Source of the DNA: Garcia nutans
Taxonomy: Eukaryota; Streptophyta; Magnoliopsida; Malpighiales; Euphorbiaceae
DNA length: 64,000 nucleotides
Direction: 5' to 3'
Assembly: GCA_947685225.1 (NCBI GenBank)
Contig: CANTUV010000035.1
Span: 44,392,001 to 44,456,000 of the forward strand
Below, one piece after another: positions 25,075 to 35,500 of the stretch (position 1 is its first letter; every line of letters begins with the position of its first letter). The position numbers and the translations under genes were made by a program. The notes beneath the pieces are model-generated. The model made no database searches. It was given only the letters and a program-made list of their open reading frames with translations, and was not told the origin of the DNA.

Positions 25075-26276
25075 GAAGAGAAGTTAATTCCATTGGTCTT
25101 TATATTATTTTATACTTTCTTATTATGATATTATCCATTGCATCATTTTAGATTGCATTGTGTTAGGACACCCGTGTTATCCATGTTGTGTTACATAAGG
25201 GATACCATACTTTCACTCAAGGTATGGAGATCGAGCATGGCATAACCACTTATAGCCTCGTACCATTTAGTATATACTTACTATGGAAACCTAAACTTTT
25301 CAACCCAAAGACTAAAGCCCATGTAGTTGGCCTAGTTATTTTCCTTAGGTTTGTACCCAAATGCTTGCTCTTTGACTATGATTGATATGTCTTGGTTTGA
25401 ACCATGGCTTATTTAGTTTGTTCTTTTCCTAATATGACCTAACTGCAATGTAAGCCCAAAATGATTTTTACGCCCAAAAACCAAAACTATTTTTAGAAAC
25501 TTTTCAAGATAGGTTAAAAATTCTTTTTACCTCATGGGCCAAGATCAAAGGGCAAAATCTATCTTTTCTCAAAGGGTTTTTGAAATAAAAAGATTTTTTA
25601 CCTCATGGCCCAAGCCCAAAGCCCAAAATTCATTTTTTTATTAAATCATTTCGCACTAGGCTTTGAAATAAAACCATTTTTTCAATGGGCTTTTGAACAT
25701 TTAATTAAAATCTTTTCTTAAATGGGCTTACAACTAGTTAGGTCAATTATGGAATACATAAAATCAATTGTGGGCCAAATTTATACCAAAACTTGTTAAT
25801 CATGGGCTTGTTTGAAGCATGAATCATTAGTTGTTTTTTCCAAAATGGGATAAACCTTTTAATTTAGTTTTAATTCAATATAGCATAAAAGCTATTTTTA
25901 GTTGATCCAATGAATTATAGATTAATTAATGGGAATTATCATGGAATGAGTTCTAAATTTGAAATAACAACTATTGTTTAAACGTCCAAGCGAATTATTT
26001 GAAAATAAGATATCTCATGTTGATATTTTATTAACCATATATCTAGGAAAAGGGACTTGTCATTCGTGTGTGGGTGATATAAGGTTGGATGTGACATCCT
26101 TACTTTTGTTGTTTGTTTGTTTGTTACTTGTTCATCCATGCATATATGCATACATGCATACATGCATTACATGGCATTGATCCTTTCTGGCTCATACACC
26201 TGGAGTATAATAACACAAGAGCCTAAGACCACCTGACCTACACAAGTGATTCTTATTCAAGTGCTTTATTAGGAGA
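25075..26276 (+). other. Leader of B2
   Basis: Non-coding and collinear with the leaders of B1 (12495-11326) and B4 (61990-62910). Ends with an ATGCATAC microsatellite (26135-26165) about 110 bp before the gag ATG. Confidence 0.65.
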
Positions 26277-26985
26277 ATGGATGCAAGCCAACTAAGAGAT
26301 ATAGTTAATGAAGTTGTCAAAGCTAGGATAGCTGAGCTACGAGATCAATTGGCTGAGATTATGAAGACCCAGTTGGTTGACATTTTGGAGATCATCAACA
26401 ATGCCAATGAGGCATCTCCCACTAAAATGAGGAACAAGTCCACTGATAGAGATCAAATAAGTGATGAGAGGTCAATCCCTATTCCACAAGACCAATTAAA
26501 CCATATGTTGTCTAAGTGGAGTAATAAGGATGGCTACCACCCCAGTGGGAAAAGTCAAAGGGAAAGAAGAGGTGTTTAGATAAATGTAACAACTGAGCCA
26601 GCAAAGAAGCATAAATTTTTAGACTTGAGGGAACCTTTGTCAAAGATGTTAGAAAATCTAATGAAGATGGATTTGCTACAACCATTAGCACCTTGACCTC
26701 TACACAAGCCTCTACCATCAAACTTTGATTCCAAGGCCTTTTATCAATTCCATCAAATACAAGAGTATAAGATAGATAAATGTGTTTGATTAAGGTACGA
26801 GATCCAAGACTTGATCAACAGTGGCAAGCTACCTAAGCTTGATAAGCCCAACACCAAGAGTAATCCTTTGTCTAAATTTGAAAGAGTGCCATCACTAGCG
26901 ACCTTTATGATAAAGGGCAAAAATTCCATAGACAATGAGACAATGACTACTTGTGTTGTAAATGAGTTTTGGGATTGATTGACAG
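26277..26985 (+). pseudogene. gag: Gag remnant of B2
   Basis: The frame from ATG 26277 begins MDASQLRDIVNEVVKARI and stays open to 26579, a Lys/Glu-rich helical N-terminus aligned with B1 gag. The central capsid part seen in B1 (10787-10578) is missing, so there has been an internal deletion. From about 26640 a C-terminal part can be read with stops (PLPSNFDSKAF, then the knuckle region, where two of the four metal ligands are lost, and GKLPKLDKPNTKSNPL). It ends near 26980. It cannot make a functional Gag. Confidence 0.7.
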
Positions 26986-27645
26986 TAATGGAGAATAAAA
27001 ATTTAAGGAAGAATAATGGGCCCGATCCGAGCTTGAAGGAAAAGAAGATGTGTTAAATACTCGCTCTTGCAAAGTTCCTCCAAAAGAAGTGAAGACTGAT
27101 GAAGATAGAGATGTTGAGATAAAAGGAAAGAAGGAAGAAGATGATGTTGTCCTTAAGCAATTGAAAAAGACCAAAGTTAGCATGATCCTTATTCCTGATT
27201 TGTCCAAGTAGATGAAGCACTTTTTTGACTTCAACTCAACAAGCTTCCTTTGGCTTGTTTGGCTTTTGTTTCATTTTCTTTCTTTAATATTTGTAGGACA
27301 ATTATGTTTCTTCAAATTAAGATTGTTTGAATAAATTAGTTTCATTAAATATTTATTGGTCTTTATTCATTTTAGTGTTCAACTAATGACGAGTCTACCT
27401 TGATATTCATAAATTATTATATCTATGCATTATGATTCGAATGACTTTACTAGATGAGAGAATTATTCTATAGCATTGAGCTGTGTATGCTTACTTAGAG
27501 AAGGCTCATGCCTAATTACCCTTATCTAGGTCCTAGTCAACCTTAGAACATGCTTAGACGAACTTTTGAGGTGAAATTGAACTTTTCTTATTTAAGGGAG
27601 AAATGATCTAGGCATTGTTTGGTTAGCTAATAATTAGTATCCACC
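26986..27645 (+). other. Internal sequence of B2 upstream of the G insertion
   Basis: Non-coding. Homologous in reverse orientation to 9984-9787 and 7006-6796 of B1. At 27429-27433 it carries ATTAT, the uninterrupted site of the family D insertion in B1. The last five bases (27641-27645, CCACC) are the left target duplication of G. Confidence 0.7.
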
Positions 27646-28954
27646 TGTGAACACTCGAATTTTAAGGCTCGGAAAGCCGACTGTAAAAAACCGAGCCGGA
27701 CCGGACGTCCCCGGTAAAATTCACCGAAAGTATATCTTCATGGTACTTGAAACGTCCAGAACGATGCAAGGATCACAGGTATGGTCTCGGAATAATTTTT
27801 GGAGGTCCGCAACTCCCAGAAAATCAGTTTGAACGGAAAAAATGGGAATTTCTGTGCGGTTTTTGGGGGTGAACCGCTGGGACCCGGCGGTCCGACCTCC
27901 AACCGGCCGGTGGTCCAACCGCCGTGGGCTCGGCGGTCTGACCGCCGTCCTTGTCCTTTTCCCATTTTTTCGGCGAGCCGCCCGGTCCGACCGCCGTCCA
28001 GTCTGAATTTTGCCTATAAAATGCTGCTAAGTTTTCAAAAATGGAGGTTGGACTTTTTCGGGTGGGCCTCATGCTGTCGAATTTGTTTCACGCCTAAAAA
28101 ACTCTTATTGGACTTTTATTTGCAAGAATCTAACCTCGTGTGGCAGGGATTAAGAATCATATTTCAAGATCTAAGAAAACAAGACCTGGAACTTCGAAGT
28201 GGAAGGACCCTAAACAAGGTAGTATGATAATTTATCATTTGTCAATTTAAGCATGTCATAAAGCATCTTATCTTCTTCTTAATTTCTTTTCGGTCAAAGA
28301 CCTAATCCTTTTAGGTCTAAGGCCTAATTAACTAATCAATCAACACTTCGGCATGAAGCCGCCAATCAATCAACTTTTTGGCACGGAGCCTAAATTGTAT
28401 CTTTTTGGTACAAAGTACCTAAATTTCACAATTAAAATCAATCTTTTGGCCAAAGGCCTAAATTGCACGATTTTGGTACAAAGTACCTAAATTTAACAAA
28501 TTTGCACCAAGTGCTAAAATTAACAACTTTGGCAAAAAAGCCCGACAAATGCATGAAGCATACACACACACATGCATGAAACATAATTTTCATCGCCTTT
28601 AAATAGGCTTTTCCGAACTACATGGGCTTTGATCTCTTATAAAAATGAGAGTATGTAGGCATATTTGAGATTCACCTCAAATAACAAGTCCACAATTTAT
28701 CAACCATCTCTTCTTCTTCCTTTCTATTTTTCTTTTGGATTCATTTCTTATTTGACAAATTAATCAAATACATGACATAGTCCCCAAATCCTCCTTGGGT
28801 TCGTAGATTAGAAGCCTTTACATTGGATACGTTAATTGGAGTCAGACAAGGGTTTTCTCAGCTTTTCCCTTCGGACAAAATAAACTGAGTGGCGACTCCG
28901 GACAACAAGTGAACGTTTATCCGAATCCTTTTCGGATGGAAACAGAGGTTCACA
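27646..28954 (+). repeat. 5' LTR of G
   Basis: TGTGAACACTCG to GGTTCACA, 1309 bp. It differs from 41109-42431 mainly in the first 430 bp: about nine substitutions, mostly transitions, plus length changes in a GC-rich tract at 27876-28005. The last 870 bp show only about five differences by eye. Chance open frames on both strands here are not genes. Confidence 0.95.
27876..28005. repeat. GC-rich near-palindromic tract in the 5' LTR
   Basis: Reiterated GGCGGTCCGACCGCC-like 15-mers (odd-centred palindromes) with variable spacers. The tract recurs in the 3' LTR (41334-41480) and upstream of antisense gene 2 (38260-38345). Confidence 0.8.
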
Positions 28955-28957
28955 ATT

Positions 28958-28975
28958 TGGCGACTCCACTGGGGA
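28958..28975 (+). promoter_or_regulatory. Primer-binding site of G
   Basis: TGGCGACTCCACTGGGGA starts three bases after the LTR end. It is shared exactly with B4 and nearly so with B1 and B2. Tat/Ogre elements are reported to use tRNA-Arg; comparison with tRNA 3' ends was not possible here. Its 3' half is part of the 30-nt sequence (28966-28995) repeated in inverted form at 41071-41100. Confidence 0.85.
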
Positions 28976-29385
28976 CCATAAAAATGATTTATGGGATTCT
29001 AGTGGACTACTATTGCTTATTTGATTAATTTGACACTAGGGACCATGAAAATGATTTATGGGATCCTAGTAGACTACTATGGTTTATTTGATTGACTGGC
29101 CCTTCTTTAGGGTATTTTTATTTATTTTGCAGATACCTTAGCAATTGTTGTCCTTTCTTTAAGGACATTAGAATTGGAAAAAAAAAAGGAATCTTTCTGG
29201 GGACCATAAAAAAAATAATAGATAATAAAAAAATAATAATAAAAATAATTTATGGGATCCTAGTAGACTATTATTCATTTGACTAACTTGCCCTTCTTTA
29301 GGGTACTTTTATTCATTTTGCGGGGTACCCTTGCAATATATATCCCCTCCTTGGGGATATTGGATTGAAAATTGACAAAAGTAAT
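28966..29385 (+). repeat. Leader direct repeats of G
   Basis: Three copies of a block beginning GGGACCATRAAAATGATTTA and continuing through a CTAGTRGACTA motif start near 28971, 29038 and 29198. The last two extend to about 170 bp and include CCCTTCTTTAGGGTA. The third copy is expanded by an A/T-rich insert. The first copy contains the arm of the long-range inverted repeat. Confidence 0.75.
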
Positions 29386-30084
29386 CTTTTTCCTTTAATG
29401 GACCTCTTGTTTGACTAATTGTGCATTTATCTTGACATTCAGAGAATCTTTTTCTCTTGCATTATATGGGGGAATCCTTTTCCTTCATTTCATAAAAAAT
29501 TGTTTTCAAATGAATTTCTTCTCTTTCTGTTCAAAATGATGAGTCTGGATAGCAAGTAGCGCTGACCGACAGGTCTCCTTGATTATGCCGGCGGACAGCC
29601 AAAGCATCCTCCCTGTTGTCGCAAACCATTCCAATCCTTTTGGAGTGGCCCATGAGTAATCGTACTGTTGGACCCATGCGAAACTCCTTGTTTCACATGT
29701 GGTTAGGTATATCTTACTCAAGACTCAAGGGTCCCTATGATGAGCCAATTCTCTATTTTTTCATGAACAATAGAACCTTCCTTTAGGTTGTATGTACCCC
29801 ATGATAGTGCCACATACCATTAAAATGAATTATGATGTGATGAAGTGCATTCATGCAACATGACAACATTATTTTGGAGGAAAATCTTTTGGGGAAAACT
29901 TTTGATGTATACAAGTGGACCAAGAGTTCTTCCTACCCTACACACTACCCTAATCCTTTACCCTTAACCTTTGCAGGTATCCACTATCCGTGTGCCTTCA
30001 CCCACACAAGCTACACCCGCTCCAACTGTGCAATCACCCACAAGTCCTGTTACCTCAATTTCACCAACTGCTCCAATTACTGAA
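29386..30084 (+). other. Leader of G upstream of the gag ATG
   Basis: No conserved gene. A pyrimidine-rich stretch ending TTTGCAG|G at 29977 looks like a 3' splice site, and the gag frame is open from just after it (29971) to ATG 30085, encoding a Pro/Thr-rich stretch. Either a leader intron joins an upstream start, or translation begins at 30085. Confidence 0.45.
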
Positions 30085-31682
30085 ATGGCTACTATTGAAC
30101 AGATTAAAGCCTTGCTAGATGGACAAGTTAAGGAAATTGAAGCTAGAATGCAAGAGAGAATTGATGAAGCTTTAGCTGCCCAAAGGGTAGCCATCCTGGC
30201 TGAATTAGGAGGGGCACCGAAGACAGCCACTACTTCTGAAAATTTGGGGAAAGAACCTATTGTGGGGCAAACTAGTACCCCCATGACTGCTCAGAATAAT
30301 ACCCCTGTCATCAATTTGGAGGATCTACCCTCTAAAAATGAAACTAATGAACTGAAAAAGAAACTTGAATTGCTTGAAAGGTCAATCACTGCCATGAAAA
30401 CTCATAAAGAGGTGGTAGACATGGATTCCTTATCCTTGTTTCCCCAAGCTAGATTGCCTCCAAAATTCAAGATGCCTGGGATGGACAGATTTGATGGGAC
30501 CACTTGCCCTAAAACCCATTTGAAGATGTATGTGGGGGCCTTGAGCCCTTGGGGTTTAAATGATGAGCTCTTTGCTCAACTCTTTCAACAATCCTTGACT
30601 GGGGCTGCCCTAAAATGGTTTGTAAGCCTGGACAGTGCTAAGATTAAGACCTGGAAGACATCTGCAATGCATTTAACACTCAATACCACTATAATATTGA
30701 GGTGGATGTCACTAGAAGAGAACTTGAGACTACCAAACAAAACAACAATGAACCCTTCTCCTCGTTCCTTACGAGGTGGAGGGCAAAAGCCGCCCAAATG
30801 ATCAATCGCCCTTCAGAACAGGAGCAGATTGATATTATAATCAGGAATTTAAGGCCTACATATCAAGCTCAACTGCAAACCCAATACCTACCTACTTTCA
30901 AATCGCTCATTGCGACTGCAACTAAGGTAGAAGACTTGATACAATTGGGTAAAATAGTAGATGAGGGAGCTACTTCGAAGTATAGGAAACAAGGCCAAGC
31001 TACTTCCTCAAGCAAGGTCAATGAAGTGGCCAATATTGCCCCTGCGAATCCTTTTCGTGTGGGCAATCTTGGGCAGAGAAATCAGCCAAGAAGGCAATAT
31101 ACCGACCTTGGGGTGCCCCTTCATCTAGTGTTTAAAAAGGCCGTGGAAGGGAAGTATTTGAAGCCTTTGGACCCAAGGCCACCTCCAAACCCATTACCCT
31201 CCAGTTATAAGGCCAATGAGTATTGTGAATACCACCAAGGAAAAGGGCATAGAACAGATGCTTGCTGGACTCTGAAAAACCGCATCCAGGATTTGGTGGA
31301 TAGGGGTGACATCATTCCTCTCAAAAGTCAACCGAACATTAATACTAACCCTTTGCCTAATCATTCCATCCACGCCATCACTGTGGAAGAAGAGCTGTTT
31401 GATCCTTTCAAACTCCTCTTAGAAATGAATGAAATATGTGTGCTGGATCTGAATGACCTTGCTGAAGAAGTCGACGCTTTGACAAGAAGCGGAAGGCAAT
31501 ATCAACCGCTTGACTTGGGAAAAGCCCCTACAACCTCAAATCCCCCCCATAAGAAAACACCTGAACCAAAGGAAGACCCTGTCCTCACTCAGCTTAAACA
31601 AACTCAAGCTAAGGTGTCAATTTGGGAGCTCCTTGCTTCCTCATTCCCACACCGTCAGGCTCTCAGTGAAGCTTTGAGTTAG
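30085..31682 (+). pseudogene. gag: Gag of G, broken by one frameshift
   Basis: Structural polyprotein of the Tat type. The first frame (ATG 30085) holds a helical N-terminus (EQIKALLDGQVKEIEARM), then FKMPGMDRFDGTTCPKTHL and the capsid motif GAALKWF (about 30600), typical of Tat gag. A one-base loss near 30655 shifts the frame. The second frame runs from there to TAG 31680-31682, with RWRAKAAQM, DIIIRNLRPTYQ, PRPPPNPLPSSYKAN and a C-x2-H-x4-H-x4-C knuckle (31224-31265). The first frame alone would stop at 30799-30801. It acts in the cytoplasm as the particle shell. Protease follows in the same frame as the second segment. Confidence 0.88.
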
Positions 31683-31715
31683 CTTGATACATCAGTAGAC
31701 ACAAGCCCAGAAGCT

Positions 31716-32576
31716 TTGGTAGCCACTTTGACCCAATCAACCAAGGCATTGAGTATCCGATTTTCTGATACAGACCTACCAGAAGATGGCAGTAAACACA
31801 ATGATGCTCTATACATCACCATACAAACTGGGGGAAAGACTGTGCCCATGGTTCTCATTGATAATGGGTCAGCCTTAAATGTATGTCCCTTGAAGGTAGC
31901 AAGTTGTCTAGGGTTGGATGCTACAGATCTTACACCTTCTGATCAGATTGTTAGAGCATATGATAACACTCGAAGAGAAATTTTGGGTGTTGCCACTCTG
32001 GAAATTGTCATTGGGCCGGTGAAAATGAGAGTGCCCTTCCAAGTCATTGATGTACTCGCGAGCTTTAATCTCCTCCTTGGAAGGCCGTGGATTCATCAGA
32101 GTAATGCTGTCCCTTCTTCCTTACATCAAAAACTTAAGTTCCCTTTTGAAGGAAAAATCATCACTATCAAAGGTGACACCTGTGAAATCAACAAGAGAAC
32201 CATGGATCAGTCTCTCTTTGAGGTTGTTCTTGGCGAAACCGCCATGACCTTGACTGGTTTCCATTATGATACAGTCCAATGCATTGAAGGAGAAAAACCC
32301 AAAGGGCCATTTATCTTATATGATTTTGGAGAGGTCCAAATCAATTGCCTAGTGGGAATGATGCTAAGGGTAGGTCTGCTGCCCGGAATGGAAATGATAA
32401 AGTCTGGGAGGAAAACACCCGTGGTGCGGCCATGGGAAGAACCTAAGAATAGGGGAACTTTTGGCCTAGGGTACAAACCCACAGATGAGGAGGTAGAAGA
32501 GATTGAGCATGGAAGGAAGAAAAAGAAGAATTGGGAGCAAGAAGCCTCAAAATGCGCCCTTATTTTAGAACTCTGA
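31716..32576 (+). CDS. Aspartic protease region of G
   Basis: This frame is the same as that of the 3' part of gag, separated only by the TAG at 31680-31682. It is probably one gag-pro frame with a nonsense codon or a readthrough stop. 31716 is a TTG, not a true start, and marks where the recognisable part begins. The active site is LIDNGSALN (Asp at 31860), the Tat form of the usual DTG/DSG. A second conserved block is FNLLLGRPWIH (about 32060-32095), the flap-distal motif of retroviral-type proteases. The C-terminus is Lys/Glu-rich and overlaps the pol frame by 46 bp in another phase. It would process Gag and Pol polyproteins. Confidence 0.85.
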   Translation: MVATLTQSTKALSIRFSDTDLPEDGSKHNDALYITIQTGGKTVPMVLIDNGSALNVCPLKVASCLGLDATDLTPSDQIVRAYDNTRREILGVATLEIVIGPVKMRVPFQVIDVLASFNLLLGRPWIHQSNAVPSSLHQKLKFPFEGKIITIKGDTCEINKRTMDQSLFEVVLGETAMTLTGFHYDTVQCIEGEKPKGPFILYDFGEVQINCLVGMMLRVGLLPGMEMIKSGRKTPVVRPWEEPKNRGTFGLGYKPTDEEVEEIEHGRKKKKNWEQEASKCALILEL

Positions 32577-35500
32577 ATGGTCACTTTTGCAAACCTGGGA
32601 AGACAGTTCCTTACTGTGGTTTCCAGGAGCCATTCTATTCTCCTATGACTAGGAAGCAATTACCGGGTTTTGAGATGTTCACTGATGTTTTAGTGTTGAA
32701 GGAAGAAGAGCCAGAACTTATAACTGAACCACAAGTGGAAGATTTCATGCGGCCTAGTCTCTTTGAGGAGGTTGCTATGATAACCAATTTTGAAAACAAA
32801 AGGGACTTCACAAAGCTGATCAAGACTACAGATGGACCACTGATGAACTGGTATGCCGAGGAGGGACAAGCTGCTACAGTCAAACCTAGTTCTGTATCAT
32901 ACCCTGAACCCGAGTCTTGTACCGAGTCAAATCTCGAGTCAAACACCGAGTCAGAGTCCAGTTCTGAGTCTTCCTTATCTTCAGGAATAGAAAACCCTGA
33001 TGTCAAAAATGATGTAACTCTGGAGGATGACTCCGCCATTATTAATGAAACTGTTCAAGTTCTTGGTTACCCTGTGTCTTTTGCTTTCCAAGTATTATCT
33101 AGCAAAAATGAAATAAATGAAATAAATGAAAAGATAATAATTGGCAAAGAAAATGAACATACATACATTGCATATGATTGTATGAATAAGGAACAGGTTG
33201 TCGAGTGCATCAGAAGATACGTCGACTGCTTCATGTGGAAGGCAAGTGATGTCACGGGAATAGACCCAGCAATAGCAGTTCATAAGATTCCGCTATACCC
33301 TGGTGCAAAGCCGGTTAAGCAGAAATTGAGAAGAATGAAGCCTGAATGGTCTTTGAAAATTAAAGAGGAGGTTGCCAAGCAACTGGATAATAGGTTCATA
33401 GAACCAATTGCCTATCCTTCCTGGTTAGCAAACATTGTGCCAGTCCTGAAGAAAGACGGAAAGGTCAGGATGTGTGTTGACTACAGAGATTTGAATAAGG
33501 CCTGTCCCAAGGATGATTTTCCGCTACCACACATCGATTTGCTGATAGACAGGATGGCTGGGCATGTGATGGTTTCCATGACTGACCTCGCGGTTGGGTA
33601 CAATCAGATCCTAGTTCACCCACCAGACAAAGAAAAGACAGCTTTCATCATAGAATGGGGCACTTTCTGCTATAGGGTTATGCCTTTTGGGTTGATAAAT
33701 GCAGGGGCTACCTACCAAAGGATGGCGACAACAGTCTTTCATGACATGATTCACAAAGAAGTAGAGGTGTATGTTGATGATATGATTGTTAAGTCAAAAT
33801 CTCCAGAAGAACACGTTGAAGCGCTTGAGAAGTTCTTCCTTAGACTTCGCAAGTACAATTTGAAGCTTAATCCTGCAAAGTGCCTCTTTGGTGCAACATC
33901 AGGCTTATTTTTGGGATATTTGGTCAGCAAGAAGGGAATAGAAGTTGATCCAGCAAAGTTGAAGGCTATTCTGAAAATGCCTCCGCCAAGAACAGAAAAA
34001 GAGATTCGAGGCTTGCTAGGTAGATTACAGTATATCAGTCGATTCATATCGCAATTGGCAGAGACTTGTGGTCCAATCTTTAAGCTACTAAGGAAAGATG
34101 CTTCACAAGAATGGAATGAAGACTGCCAAAAGGCCTTCGACAAGATCAAAGAATACTTGTTAAGTCCGCCAATTCTACAACCTCCCAGAATGGGAAAACC
34201 TCTGCTCTTGTATTTGTCTGTAACAGATGAAGCCATGGGTGCAATGCTAGCTCAAGAGGCTGAAGATACAAAGGTAGAAAATGCAATTTACTACCTCAGC
34301 AAAAGGATGCTGGATTATGAGTTAAAGTATAACAAAATTGAAAGGTTGTGTTTAGCCTTGTATTGGACTTGTACGAAGTTACAACACTACTTGTCTTCTT
34401 ACACTACTTATGTCATCGCAGAACAGAGTCCCTTGAAATTCCTTATGGAGAGGCCTATTTTGGACAGCAAAATGGCTAAGTGGGTGTCAACATTGGCAGC
34501 CTTTGACCTAAAATTCATTCAAAGGAAAGTTGTGAAAGGTGGCGCAATAGCTGACCAATTAGCAGAATTACCCGTGAATGATGAGATGCGAGAAGTGGGT
34601 TTCCCTGACGAAGACCTCTTGAATGTGGAAAGGAGTATTTGGGAGATGTATTTTGATGGGGCATCCAATTATCATGGAAATGGAATTGGGATTGTGTTCA
34701 AAACTCCTTGTGGAGAATACATTCCATTTGCAGTTAAACTTGACTTTAGCTGCACAAACAATGAAGCAGAATATGAAGCTTGCATCAATGGGCTTGAAGC
34801 CGCCCTCGAATTAGGGATTAAGAACCTAAAGGTCTATGGTGATTCTATTTTAATAGTATCACAAGCTTTAAGGAAATGGAAGATAAGAGAAGAGCGTTTG
34901 GTTCCTTACCTACGACGCCTTGATCATTTGGCTCAACAATTCGATGATCTGTCCTTCGAATATCTCCCAAGAGCAAAGAATCAGTTCGCTGATGCTCTGG
35001 CTACTTTAGCTTCCATGATCAATATCAAGGAGGGGAAAGCCATTCGTCCATTGAAAGTTCAACTTCAGAAGCAACCTGCCCACATAATGCATTTGGCCGA
35101 TGGTAAACCATGGTTTTGGGATATCAAAGGTTATCTCAAGGATGGAAGTTATCCGGAGGGATCATCAAAGGTTGATCAGAGGGCCATAAGGCAGCTAGCC
35201 ACAGGTTACATTCTTAATGGGGATATCCTCTACAAGAGGAGTTGGAATGGAATGCACCTAAGGTGTGTGAATGAAGCAGAAGCTAAGCAGATCATAGAAA
35301 TGGTACATGGTGGCGAATCAGGGCCACACATGTATGGAATCGCCTTGGCTCGAAAAATTGCCAATCTAGGATATTATTGGTCTACCATGAATGCTGACTG
35401 CATGGCATTTGTGCAAGAATGCCATCAGTGTCAGATATTTTCCAAGATGCAGAAGCAACCTCCCGTTGCCCTGAATCCGATCACTTCTCCATGGCCCTTC

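Noticed and set aside
27799..28227. 142-codon open frame in the 5' LTR of G, and similar ones on the other strand and in the 3' LTR
   Set aside because: They follow the GC-rich tract, are not conserved in frame between the two LTRs, and have no domain. Chance frames.
28958..28975. tRNA-like sequence at primer-binding sites
   Set aside because: Only the 18-nt complement of a tRNA 3' end is present; no cloverleaf, so no tRNA gene.
32263..34236. Several minus-strand frames of 60-161 codons inside pol
   Set aside because: Shadows of the conserved sense-strand protease/RT coding sequence.
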